Origin: an uncultured Candidatus Binatia bacterium
GTDB lineage: Bacteria > Desulfobacterota > Binatia > UBA9968 > JAJDTQ01
Assembly (NCBI GenBank): GCA_958295985.1
Contig: OY282432.1
Coordinates: 1,178,001-1,242,000, forward strand
DNA: 64,000 nucleotides
Direction: 5' to 3'
In this document: positions 9,697-18,948 of the stretch, piece by piece
How positions within the stretch are numbered: the first letter of the stretch is position 1
Layout: every line of letters begins with the position of its first letter
Notes under the pieces: model-generated
Told to the model about the DNA's origin: nothing
Databases searched by the model: none
Seen by the model: the letters and a program-made list of their open reading frames with translations, nothing else
Position numbers and translations under genes: made by a program

Positions 9697-10728
9697 TTAT
9701 CGTGAGCGGAACTCCGCAAGACGCGTGTGATCCACGAGTTGATGCATGTTTTGCAGCGTAAAGACCTTGCCCCGGGTTGAAAGAAGCAGCTTCTTCATGT
9801 CTTCACGGCGGACGCCGAAACCTCGCCCGGCAATACAGGCGACCACCTCGAACCTGGGCTGGCCCGATGGCTGCCCCTCCGTGCCCAGCGAACCGAGATG
9901 CTGAACGCGTGTCACCTTGTCACGCGCTGTACCGTCGTCCTCGGTAAGTTTGGCTTCGATGACGATCTGCGGGTTGAACTCATTGGGGATCACGAAATCT
10001 GGCGCTTGGTCGAAGCCGGGCAGACGCTCTGCCCGCTTGGTCTTGCGAAAGCTTATGCCGGCGCGGGATAGAAGGTCCTCGATGGCGTTCTCGACAATGT
10101 TGCCGACAAGCTCGCTTATGGAGTCCCGATGGCCGGCAAACGGCCGCCCGAGAAGGCGCTCGTAAAGCAGGATGGAATAGGGAACGCCCAGATCCGCCAA
10201 TGATCGAAGGCTCGTAAGCCCGGCCCTGGTATCAGCCTTGTCGAACCTGTGGAGTTCGCCGAGGGAGCTTTCGGGAGCACCTGATTCGAGGATGTGGCAG
10301 GCGGCGTCAGTCAGTGCATGAATGCGCCGTTCCGTGACGCTTCCATTTCGCGGCAAAGCCTCTTCGGGTTTCATGCGGATGCTCCGGTCGATGGTTCGTG
10401 CAGCGCTTTGGGTGACTGCGACGCCGGTGTGCCGGCTGGCATAGTAGGCCCACTCCGGCGGCGTGAACCCCAACATGCAGCGAAGGACAATCAGTGAAAT
10501 GGGAACCTCGAAGACGACTGGCGCGACCTTCTCCGGCGTGACGTCGCGGAAATTGCCGGTGGCGCGCTTCAGTGCTTCATATCCGGTTTCAAACGTAGAG
10601 AACTCTACGAAACCCGCGCCTTTCGGCATGACCAGAAACTCGGATTCGAGACACGCGAACACGGCATCGACGTACATATCCAGACGGGATCGGACCTCAT
10701 CGAAGCCGACCTCAAAAGGAAACGGCAC
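9697..10728 (-). CDS. Putative restriction endonuclease (PD-(D/E)XK-like C-terminal domain)
   Basis: 343 aa from GTG at 10728, overlapping the MTase 3' end by 17 bp; APDFVIPNEFNPQIVIEAKLTEDDGTARDKVTRVQHLG matches the D...(x)n...E-x-K nuclease pattern. Confidence 0.65.
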   Translation of the reverse strand: MPFPFEVGFDEVRSRLDMYVDAVFACLESEFLVMPKGAGFVEFSTFETGYEALKRATGNFRDVTPEKVAPVVFEVPISLIVLRCMLGFTPPEWAYYASRHTGVAVTQSAARTIDRSIRMKPEEALPRNGSVTERRIHALTDAACHILESGAPESSLGELHRFDKADTRAGLTSLRSLADLGVPYSILLYERLLGRPFAGHRDSISELVGNIVENAIEDLLSRAGISFRKTKRAERLPGFDQAPDFVIPNEFNPQIVIEAKLTEDDGTARDKVTRVQHLGSLGTEGQPSGQPRFEVVACIAGRGFGVRREDMKKLLLSTRGKVFTLQNMHQLVDHTRLAEFRSR

Positions 10729-12904
10729 CGCGCGCCTCCTCCTCGGATGCGGTCGTCGCGTACAAGGAACTCTGTAATGGTACCTTTGATCCGGCGGTAC
10801 CGACGTGCTCCACGAGTTGCTCGGGCTTACCGTAAACGGAGACTGCCTCGGCAAAAGCTGCCAGCTTCTTCGTCGTGGGTAGAACGCGGTTCCAGCCCTT
10901 GCGGAGTTTCCAGACTGCCATGCGGGTCAGGTGGCCAAAAACGATGCATCGCCTGTCGCCTTGGGTCGGCGTTCTGCCGGCGCTTTCCAGCCGTGTCAAA
11001 TCCTCGGTTACGATGGCGGCAAGCCGCTCCGGCGTATCGAACAGCCATCGCCCCACAGTCGCACCCGACGCCCGGCACACGAAAACGGTGTCGATAATAG
11101 ACGAAGCCGTGCCGTGGATGTGGATCGAACCGCCCATTTCCGCAGGGCAGGGCAGCGACGCGGAACAGACCAGGCCGGCATCCAGGATCGCCACGCCGAC
11201 GGCGTAGTAGGGTTCCGGCTTGTTGTGATGGTAGGTGAAAACCAGTGGCGCCCCCGGCGTCAGGCCACTGGCCATACGCGAATAGACTGCGGACAACCCT
11301 TCCGTGAAATGCTCGAGGCCTCGTTCCTCGGTGACATTGCCCGTCAATTCGTCCGGCGAACGAGTGGACAGGCGGTCGAATCCCTCGGCTTTGTCGCCAA
11401 TCAGGCGGCGCAACCAGACATAGCAGAAATCCATCAGTTCGCCGTACTGGACGTTACCGAAATAGGGCGGGTCCGTGAACACGGCATCGAGGCTTCCCGG
11501 CGCCAACTCGACATCCGCGGCGTCCTTGCAACTAATGGCGACCTCCCTGCGGCTGCCGTTGAGCTTCTCGCCGATCCACTCGCCATCGATGGGGACCCTG
11601 ATTTTGCGTGACCCGTGGCGTCGAACCTCGAATGGCGCCCCGCAATAGCGCTTTGCCTTCGCGTACTTGCCGGCGATGTTGGACCACCCGCCGGACCCGA
11701 CATTGGAGCCGCCCCCATCGACGATACCCATAAAATTGGATTCACACTGCACCAAACCCACCGGGAAACCGTGCACCGAGAAGATATCCAGTGATTTCAG
11801 GGCCATGGTGTCGTAGCGGCAAAGCATGTTCTGGTAACGAAGCAGGTCGGAAAGATTGGTCGCAAGCGCATGCCGGATTCGGCGGTTTCCGGTTTCGGAG
11901 ATCAAACGGCAACTCAGCTCCAGCCCGAGGAGCTGGCGTGGATTGAACATGTCCCTGTAGCTGGCATAGCCCCATCGATGCAGCCGGTCGGTCTCGTCTC
12001 CGGGCAGAATCTCCTGGTCCGGCACAAAGCTGGGGACGGTCCGTCTCCATCGCTCCACTGCTTCGGCCATGCGGGTAAGGTCCTCGGCATCGGGTTTCTT
12101 GAAGAAACGGCCCTTGTGCCCTGCCTTCCGCTTCGGGTTGTAGTACTCGATGGCGAAAAGGCGGTGCTCAAGAGGTTGCCGGACCTTGCCCGGATAGACG
12201 TTGGAATGCCCGCAGCCCGGGCAGGCGCAACGCCCCCGGCGGGCGGGGCCGATCTGGGCCAATGCGGTCCCACACGCCGTACAATCTCCGGGACTTGCAC
12301 GGTCGTTGACCTCGTTCAGATCGCCGCAAGCCGGACAGACCAGGACGTTCTTCGGGTGGCGCCTATTCTCGGCAACAAGGTAGCCGGGGAAAAGATCCAG
12401 AGATTTTCCACAGGCTTCGCAATCCAGCACCTTGACCCACAGGAAGGATTTCACAGGCACGTCGGCGTCACCGTAAAGAGGGCACGATGTCCGGTAATAT
12501 CCGCCGATTTCGGTGTGCAGAGCGGCAATGAGGGCGCGGGCCTCCCGCTCATAGGCCGCTACGTCCAGATACTCGATTTCTTCGCGGACAATCCAGGCCG
12601 ACATCGGATTGATATCGAAGCCTTGCACCGAGCATCCGAGACGGTTTGCCTCGATCAACGGGGTTCCACCGCCCATGAAGGGATCCGCGATGCGGATACC
12701 CGAAAGGTCATTCGCTCGGAAAAAGGCGTCTTCCAGGGGACCTTTCTCGAACTCCGAGAGGATCATGGCGCGAAACAGGGTCCCCGGACGGCGGGCAAAC
12801 CACTTGTGAACGCCGATAATCGGGCGGTAGTTCTGCTGGATCTGCTTCTCCCGGAGCGCCATTTCGGCGACCAGAGAAACATCGAAACGCCGTTCGATGC
12901 TCAT
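10712..12904 (-). CDS. DNA methyltransferase, DUF1156-like N-terminus, motif IV DPPY and internal zinc-ribbon region
   Basis: 730 aa from ATG at 12904; HKWFARRPGTLFRAMILSEF, IRIADPFMGGGTPLIEANRLGCSVQGFDINPMS (SAM site), LDAVFTDPPYFGNVQYGELMDF (motif IV), four CxxC knuckles. Confidence 0.88.
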   Translation of the reverse strand: MSIERRFDVSLVAEMALREKQIQQNYRPIIGVHKWFARRPGTLFRAMILSEFEKGPLEDAFFRANDLSGIRIADPFMGGGTPLIEANRLGCSVQGFDINPMSAWIVREEIEYLDVAAYEREARALIAALHTEIGGYYRTSCPLYGDADVPVKSFLWVKVLDCEACGKSLDLFPGYLVAENRRHPKNVLVCPACGDLNEVNDRASPGDCTACGTALAQIGPARRGRCACPGCGHSNVYPGKVRQPLEHRLFAIEYYNPKRKAGHKGRFFKKPDAEDLTRMAEAVERWRRTVPSFVPDQEILPGDETDRLHRWGYASYRDMFNPRQLLGLELSCRLISETGNRRIRHALATNLSDLLRYQNMLCRYDTMALKSLDIFSVHGFPVGLVQCESNFMGIVDGGGSNVGSGGWSNIAGKYAKAKRYCGAPFEVRRHGSRKIRVPIDGEWIGEKLNGSRREVAISCKDAADVELAPGSLDAVFTDPPYFGNVQYGELMDFCYVWLRRLIGDKAEGFDRLSTRSPDELTGNVTEERGLEHFTEGLSAVYSRMASGLTPGAPLVFTYHHNKPEPYYAVGVAILDAGLVCSASLPCPAEMGGSIHIHGTASSIIDTVFVCRASGATVGRWLFDTPERLAAIVTEDLTRLESAGRTPTQGDRRCIVFGHLTRMAVWKLRKGWNRVLPTTKKLAAFAEAVSVYGKPEQLVEHVGTAGSKVPLQSSLYATTASEEEARGAVSF

Positions 12905-13063
12905 TGACACCCTTCGCTGTCCGCGATTCCTACCCGTTCTCGCGACGTCATGGCATCCGTTCCGTTTAGCGCAGCAAGTAAGCCCTTGCAATGTTGTTGG
13001 ATGGCAGGAGCAAGCGCCGTCACTGCCCGTCATCGCAATCCCTATCGGCAATATGCGGGATAC

Positions 13064-13087
13064 TCTATAGTTGATTCTATAGTTGAT
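13064..13087. repeat. Perfect tandem direct repeat 2 x TCTATAGTTGAT
   Basis: Read directly: tctatagttgat tctatagttgat, about 160 bp upstream of the methyltransferase start. Confidence 0.9.
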
Positions 13088-13293
13088 CGAAGAAGGAAAG
13101 CGGACGGGGCCGGTCAAGGCCGGTCACATTGAGGTCGCATCGTTTCTTTACGCTGCGGGCTTCCGGTTTGGCGCGAACCGGGCCACCGTAGCGTCATCAT
13201 GGGGCTTGGTTCTGCGAGGCGTCTTTCGTTTCGGGCTCCCCATGAAGGCCATTGCCATGGACCACTGACGGTTGGTTGCGGAAGGAGAAACAT

Positions 13294-14271
13294 TTGGCTG
13301 AGAAGCAGGCAGAAGCAGCCCCCCGCGGTATCCCCCTCGATCTGGCCAGCAACTACTACCCGTTCTTCGGCTCCGTCATGAGCGGGCGCCACCAGGCGCA
13401 CGGCCTGGACATCCGCTGGCACTACGTGGACCCGCCGAACAAGCTCTTCCGGCGAGTCCTGAAGTCACCACGATACGACATCACGGAGCTGTCCCTGTCG
13501 AGCTACGCGATGATGCGGGAACAGGGGTGGCGCGCCTACAAGGCGTTTCCCATCTTCACCTCCCGCCGCTTCCGCCACTCGGCGCTGTTCGTGAGGGCGG
13601 ACAGCAAGCTGGTGAGCGGGGAGCAGCTCAAGGGCCGGCGGGTAGGGGTCCCGGACTTTCACATGACCGCGGCCGTGTGGATACGGGGCATCCTGCAGGA
13701 GGAGTTCGGCGTCAAACCCGAGGACATCCGCTGGTTTACCGGCCGGGTGGAGCGCGTCAAACTGCCGCCCGCCGTTGCCGACAGGGTGGAGTACGTCGGC
13801 AAGGAGGCGCGGCTCTTCGATTGGCTATTGGAAAAGAAGCTCGACGCGGTGATATACGCCCACCTGAGCAAGCCGCCGTTACCCGAGGGCTCGGTGCGGC
13901 GCCTCTTTCCCGATGCCGTGGAGCAGGAAAAAGCATACTTCCGGAAGCACGGCGTCATTCCGATCATGCACCTGATGGCCCTCAAGGAGAAGCACCTGGA
14001 GAAGGGGCTGGGGATCGCCCGCAAGGTGGAGCGCGTGCTCAGGAAAGAGAAGGAGTCCTTCTTCAAGCGGCTGGATAGGGTGAGCTCCGCCGGAGTTCTA
14101 CCCTGGTTCTCCGAGTATATCGAGAACACCGCCGGCACCCTCGGCAGCGATCCGTGGCCCCACGGCATCGAGGCCAACCGCAAGGGTCTGGAGAAGTTCC
14201 TGGATTACTCCATGGCGCAGGGCTTGATCTCTCGCAGGCCCGACCTGCGTGAGCTGTTCATCGACGTCTGA
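13294..14271 (+). CDS. 4,5-dihydroxyphthalate decarboxylase-like / type 2 periplasmic-binding-fold protein
   Basis: About 325 aa from TTG at 13294 with GGAGAAA upstream; ...YDITELSLSSYAMMREQGWRAYKAFPIFTSRRFRHSALFVR, LKGRRVGVPDFHMTAAVWIRGILQEEFGVKPEDIRWFTG; no signal peptide. Confidence 0.75.
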   Translation: MAEKQAEAAPRGIPLDLASNYYPFFGSVMSGRHQAHGLDIRWHYVDPPNKLFRRVLKSPRYDITELSLSSYAMMREQGWRAYKAFPIFTSRRFRHSALFVRADSKLVSGEQLKGRRVGVPDFHMTAAVWIRGILQEEFGVKPEDIRWFTGRVERVKLPPAVADRVEYVGKEARLFDWLLEKKLDAVIYAHLSKPPLPEGSVRRLFPDAVEQEKAYFRKHGVIPIMHLMALKEKHLEKGLGIARKVERVLRKEKESFFKRLDRVSSAGVLPWFSEYIENTAGTLGSDPWPHGIEANRKGLEKFLDYSMAQGLISRRPDLRELFIDV

Positions 14272-14284
14272 CGGATCGCCGGCC

Positions 14285-14896
14285 TCACAACACGAACGGC
14301 ATCGTCGCCGCAAGCAGCACGCTCTGGTCCAGAAGCATGGTGCGCTTGCGGATCTTCCATTGGCCGTCCACCTTGCTCAGCAGGTCCTCGCGCTTGCCGG
14401 CGAAGATGTCGGTGTTGTCCTCGAGCCGGTTGCGGTAGATCAGGACCCGGTATTTGACGCTGACTTCCTCGGGTTCTTCCAGGCTCGGGGTTGCCCGGAT
14501 GGCGTGGACGTTGGAGATCAGCCGGGAGACCCGCGGCGACGGCTCCTCCACCCAGTGGACTCCGGAGGTGATCTGCTTGATGCGCAGCCGGAGGGTGGCC
14601 TTGCCCTCGTCGAACCAGTTCATGTCCCGGCCCCGGCGGGTGTTCTCCGTGTCCCAGCGGCCGAACTGGACGTTCCTCCGGATGGGGACCCAGTACGATA
14701 TGTCGTCGGTCAGGAGGTTCAGCCACTCCTCGTAGCGGCGCTCGTCCAGCAGGTCCGCCTCGGCGCACAGGAACTCGTGCACTTCCTGCGCCAGCAGCAG
14801 GTAGGCGAGCCCCTTTCCGGCGCCGTCCGCGGCTGGATGCCCCGTGCCTTCCCGTTCCCGGAGGGTCCCAGCGGATGTCGTCCTACGGCTTGTCAT
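14285..14896 (-). CDS. Aromatic-ring-hydroxylating dioxygenase, beta subunit
   Basis: 203 aa; EVHEFLCAEADLLDERRYEEWLNLLTDDISYWVPIRRN; overlaps the end of the alpha subunit gene by 14 bp. Confidence 0.88.
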   Translation of the reverse strand: MTSRRTTSAGTLREREGTGHPAADGAGKGLAYLLLAQEVHEFLCAEADLLDERRYEEWLNLLTDDISYWVPIRRNVQFGRWDTENTRRGRDMNWFDEGKATLRLRIKQITSGVHWVEEPSPRVSRLISNVHAIRATPSLEEPEEVSVKYRVLIYRNRLEDNTDIFAGKREDLLSKVDGQWKIRKRTMLLDQSVLLAATMPFVL

Positions 14897-16268
14897 TCAT
14901 GAGCTCCGCCCAGCGGCCGTAGAAGGCCCGGGCGCCTTCCTCGGAAAACGACGCCTTGACGGCCACCGCATCGGGGAGGTTGTCGACGGGGCGCGCAAAA
15001 CCCAGGCCCATGCCGTAGTGATAGGGGTGGCGGCGGGCGATGGTGCCCCGGCTGGCCTCTGTGGCGTAGACCCAGTTGTCCATGTCGTCGGACTCCACCA
15101 TACCTGCCGGACCGGAGAACCGCATGTAATAGTGCCGCAGCAGGTCCTTGACCTCCCAGGGCGCGTCCCGGTCCACCAGGTACCAGCGCCAAGCCTCGGT
15201 CTGCGCCGGGCCGACGGGGTGCCATACCACCATGGTCCGGGGGAACCAGGGGTGGAACGCGGTGTTGGGGAACACGTTGCCGTTACCGGGGGTCACCGTA
15301 AGCTTTCCCTTCAGCCGCTCCCGCCGCTTGGCCTCCACATCCTCGAAGTATTCCGCCACCAGCGGATCGTTGGGGAACTCGGGGAACAAAGCCTCGGCGC
15401 CCACCTCCGGAGGCCCGGTAATAGTGGCATGGCCGAGCGCCGGGAACGCCAGCAGGCCGCGGGTGAACCGTTTGGCCTGGTTGCGGTGAACCGAACCGTG
15501 GCGCTCCTGTCCTTCGCCGCCGGGGCCCAGCCCGGCGATCTCCGCGGACTTGTGGGTGGTGGGACTGTGATAGGTGTCCCAGGCGAAGTTTTCGGCGGCG
15601 AACTTCCAGTTGCACGGCATCCGCCACTTGACCATCCCGCCCAGCACCTCCGAGCCGCCCTCGCTGCCGTCCCGCGCGTCCAGCAACGCGTCGAGGTACA
15701 GGCGCATGCCGCCGAGGTATTCGGAGAACGACGGCGCGGCCTCGTCCCAGGCGGCCCAGATGGTTCCCTTGTAGACCTCCATCCGGGCCACGTGGATCAG
15801 CCCCCACTCGGACTTGTCGAGCTCCTCGCGGTAGCCCGCGCGGTATTGGGGAACGCCGTAGAGGTCGCCCGGCCTCGTCACCAGGCCGCCGTCCGTGGAG
15901 TAGCTCCAGCCGTGGTAGGGGCAGGTGAACACGGATGTGTTGCCTTGATCGTAGCGGCACACCTTCATGCCCCGGTGCCGGCAGGTATTCAGCAGCACGT
16001 GGATTTCACGTTGCGGGTCCCGCGTGACGATGACCGATTCGTCCCCCATGCGGGAGAGAAAGAAATCGCCGGGCTCGGGGACCTGGCTCTCATGGCCCAC
16101 GAAGAGCCACGTGCGCGCAAAGATCCGTTCCAGCTCGGAGCGAAAGATGTCTTCGTTGACGAAGATCTCCCGGCTGACGGTGCCCCGGTCCAGATCGACC
16201 CATGCTCCGTTCCGTTGTTTGCCGTTGTCCACGACGCCTCCAGAGTGCGTTTGGTTCGAGGACTCCAA
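14883..16268 (-). CDS. Aromatic-ring-hydroxylating dioxygenase, Rieske alpha subunit
   Basis: 461 aa; Rieske CRHRG...CPYHGW and mononuclear iron motif ENFAWDTYHSPTTH. Confidence 0.92.
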   Translation of the reverse strand: MESSNQTHSGGVVDNGKQRNGAWVDLDRGTVSREIFVNEDIFRSELERIFARTWLFVGHESQVPEPGDFFLSRMGDESVIVTRDPQREIHVLLNTCRHRGMKVCRYDQGNTSVFTCPYHGWSYSTDGGLVTRPGDLYGVPQYRAGYREELDKSEWGLIHVARMEVYKGTIWAAWDEAAPSFSEYLGGMRLYLDALLDARDGSEGGSEVLGGMVKWRMPCNWKFAAENFAWDTYHSPTTHKSAEIAGLGPGGEGQERHGSVHRNQAKRFTRGLLAFPALGHATITGPPEVGAEALFPEFPNDPLVAEYFEDVEAKRRERLKGKLTVTPGNGNVFPNTAFHPWFPRTMVVWHPVGPAQTEAWRWYLVDRDAPWEVKDLLRHYYMRFSGPAGMVESDDMDNWVYATEASRGTIARRHPYHYGMGLGFARPVDNLPDAVAVKASFSEEGARAFYGRWAELMNDKP

Positions 16269-16341
16269 TGGAAACAGCGGAAGCCGCCGGTTGTCAAGAA
16301 GGTCCGCGTCGCCGGGCTCCGCCTTCGCCGGACGGTGCCGT

Positions 16342-17565
16342 TCAGGCCCGCACCTTGCGCAGGCTCGGCATGAACGCCACTACCACCGCGGCCAGGGCCA
16401 GCACCATGGCGCCCATGCCCAAGACGGTATAAGGGGCGCCAATGAAGTGGGCGGCGACCCCGGCCAGCAGCGCTCCGGCGGGGGTGATGCCGCGGTCGAG
16501 CATGTAGATGCTCATGACCCGGCCCCGCAGTTGGTCGGGCACGGTCATGTGCAGCACCATGTTCGAGACGGACATGAACAGGACCTGGAATCCGCCCAGG
16601 ACCACCAGCGTCAGCAGTGACAGCGGCAGGGTGCGCATCAGCGCGAACAGGATGAGGAAGACCCCCTGCAGCAACAGGGCCGCGATCATGAGGAGCCCGG
16701 GCCGGCTGACCCGGTTGGCGAAATGGGCGACACTCAGCATGACCAGCATGGCGCCCAGGCCCGGCGCCGCCATCATCATGCCGAGACCGTCCGGTCCCAC
16801 CTGCAGCACGTCCTTCTGGAAAATGGGCATCAGGGCCTGGTACGGCATGGCGAACAGGCGGGGGACCATGGCGGTGGCCATGATGGCGAACACCACGGGC
16901 TCCGACCAGACGTAGCGGATTCCCTCGCGCAGGTTGCTGAGCACCGAGGAGCCGGTGGCGTCCACGACCCGCTCCGGCACGTGCATCCGGTAGATCATCC
17001 ACAGGACGAAAAGATAAGTGGCGCTCTGGATGTAGAAGTTTCCCGCCAGCCCGAACATGGCGATGAGCACCCCGCCCACGCTGGGGCCGATGATCTTGGT
17101 GAAGTTGAAGGCCGCGGAATTGAGAGCCACGGCGTTCATCAGCTCCGCCCGCGGCACCACGTCGGGGATGAGCGCCTGCCGGACGGGCTCGCTGAAGGAC
17201 CACACCACGCCCGTCACCAGCGTGAAGGCGAACAGGTGCCACACTTCCAGCAGGTCCAGGCTGACCACCAACCCCATGCCCGCGGCCGTCGCCAGCACGA
17301 ACCATTGGGTGGTGATCATGAGCCGGCGCCGGTCCGAGCGGTCCGCGGCCACGCCGGCCAGCGGACTGAAGATGAGGAACGGCAGGAACCGCAGACCGTT
17401 GAGCGCCCCCAGAAGGATGGACGAACGGGTCATCTCGTAGATGGCCCACCCCAGGGTGACCTGCTGGATCCACAATCCCCCGCTGATGAAGCAGGTGCCG
17501 GCCCACAGGTACCGGAAATCCCGGTTGCGCAGGGATGAGAAGGTGCTTCGGGATCCTGGTGTCAT
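16342..17565 (-). CDS. MFS transporter (MFS_3/EntS-like)
   Basis: 407 aa, multi-TM; FRYLWAGTCFISGGLWIQQVTLGWAIYEMT, SPLAGVAADRSDRRRLMITTQ. Confidence 0.85.
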   Translation of the reverse strand: MTPGSRSTFSSLRNRDFRYLWAGTCFISGGLWIQQVTLGWAIYEMTRSSILLGALNGLRFLPFLIFSPLAGVAADRSDRRRLMITTQWFVLATAAGMGLVVSLDLLEVWHLFAFTLVTGVVWSFSEPVRQALIPDVVPRAELMNAVALNSAAFNFTKIIGPSVGGVLIAMFGLAGNFYIQSATYLFVLWMIYRMHVPERVVDATGSSVLSNLREGIRYVWSEPVVFAIMATAMVPRLFAMPYQALMPIFQKDVLQVGPDGLGMMMAAPGLGAMLVMLSVAHFANRVSRPGLLMIAALLLQGVFLILFALMRTLPLSLLTLVVLGGFQVLFMSVSNMVLHMTVPDQLRGRVMSIYMLDRGITPAGALLAGVAAHFIGAPYTVLGMGAMVLALAAVVVAFMPSLRKVRA

Positions 17566-17632
17566 GCGCGGTCAGCCTTACGACGACGGAAACGCCCTGG
17601 CATTTTCATATGCGTATTTGTGAGACACTGCA

Positions 17633-18748
17633 CTAGCGGTCCGGCCCGGCCATGGCGGCCACCAGGCTCAGTTGGCGCCGGTCGAGGTTGGCGCTCTTGA
17701 TGAGGGCGTACACCTCCTGCCCCGGCGCCAGCGCCAGTTCGCGGACGGCCTGCCGCGTCACCAGGGCGGTCAACGGCGCGTCGCCGATGTGCAGCCTGAG
17801 CTCGGTCAGAGGCCCGGCGTCGTCGCCCCGGCCTATCTCCACCAAGGTACCCTTGAGCACGTTCCGCAGGCTCAGCCCCCGCGGCGGCGCCGTCGCCACA
17901 CTGACGTCCCTTGCGCGGATCCACACCCGCACCGCCACGCCAACGGGAATGTCCACCAGCGGAACCCGCAACTCGCCGCCGCGGAAATCGAGGTGCGTGA
18001 GCCCGGCCGCGGCATCGTGGCGGTTGACCCGGGTGGCCAGCACGGTCCCCGTCTCCGCTTCGTCCTCCGGGGACCAGAGATCCAGCCGGCTCAGGACCTG
18101 CTCGACCCCGCCCGACGCGGCGACCCGGCCTTTCGACACCAGCACCAGGTTGCGCGCCAGCCGCGACACCTCGTCGAGGGAGTGGCTCACGTAGAGGATG
18201 GGAATCCCCATCTCGTCGAGCCGCTCGATGTAGGGCAGGATCTCCTTTTTCATGAGCACGTCGAGAGACGCCAGGGGCTCGTCCATCAAGAGCGCCCTGG
18301 GGTTGCTCAACAACGCCCGGCCCACGGCCACCCGTTGCTTCTCGCCGCCGGAGAGGGACTGCGGCCGGCGTTTCAGCAGCGCGTCCAGGTCAAGCAGCCC
18401 GATGACCTGGTCCACGGTCAGGTAGCGTTCGGTCGCGGGGGTGAAGCGCGAGCCGTAGAGCAGGTTCCGGCGCACGGTCAGGTGGGGAAACAGCCGCCCT
18501 TCCTGGAAGACGTACCCGATCCGCCGCTTCCACGGCGGCAGGTCGATGCCCGCGGCGCTGTCGAACAAGACGTGGCCGTCCACCTCGATGCGGCCCTGGT
18601 CGGGTTTCAGCAGCCCGCTCACCATGTTCACGATGGAGGTCTTGCCGGCGCCGGAACGGCCGAAGAGGGCCGTCACACCGTGGTCGCTGCTGAACCGGGC
18701 TTCGACGTCGAAGTCCCCGAGCCGCCGTTTCACGTGCACTTCAAGCAT
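17633..18748 (-). CDS. modC: Molybdate ABC transporter ATP-binding protein
   Basis: Walker A GRSGAGKTSIVNMV, LSGGEKQRVAVGRALLSNPRALLMDEP, C-terminal TOBE/Mop-like region; adjacent to modB/modA. Confidence 0.9.
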   Translation of the reverse strand: MLEVHVKRRLGDFDVEARFSSDHGVTALFGRSGAGKTSIVNMVSGLLKPDQGRIEVDGHVLFDSAAGIDLPPWKRRIGYVFQEGRLFPHLTVRRNLLYGSRFTPATERYLTVDQVIGLLDLDALLKRRPQSLSGGEKQRVAVGRALLSNPRALLMDEPLASLDVLMKKEILPYIERLDEMGIPILYVSHSLDEVSRLARNLVLVSKGRVAASGGVEQVLSRLDLWSPEDEAETGTVLATRVNRHDAAAGLTHLDFRGGELRVPLVDIPVGVAVRVWIRARDVSVATAPPRGLSLRNVLKGTLVEIGRGDDAGPLTELRLHIGDAPLTALVTRQAVRELALAPGQEVYALIKSANLDRRQLSLVAAMAGPDR

Positions 18749-18948
18749 GTGAGTGTCCTGTCTCACGAATCGGGCCATGAACCTGCCGCTCCTCTTTACC
18801 GTCGGCCGCGTTGCTCCTCCTCGCGTGGCGTCGGCCGCGGCTCGTCGTCGCGCCTTGCCGGCGACAAACCCTCATGGTCGTTGCACGGCCGACCCGAAGG
18901 CATGAAAACCGTATTTTCACAGCAAAATTCCTGCGCCGTTTCATAACC

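Noticed and set aside
10827-12907. Plus-strand ORFs opposite the methyltransferase (e.g. 11870..12907)
   Set aside because: Minus strand has definite SAM-site and DPPY motifs; plus-strand translations show no family signal.
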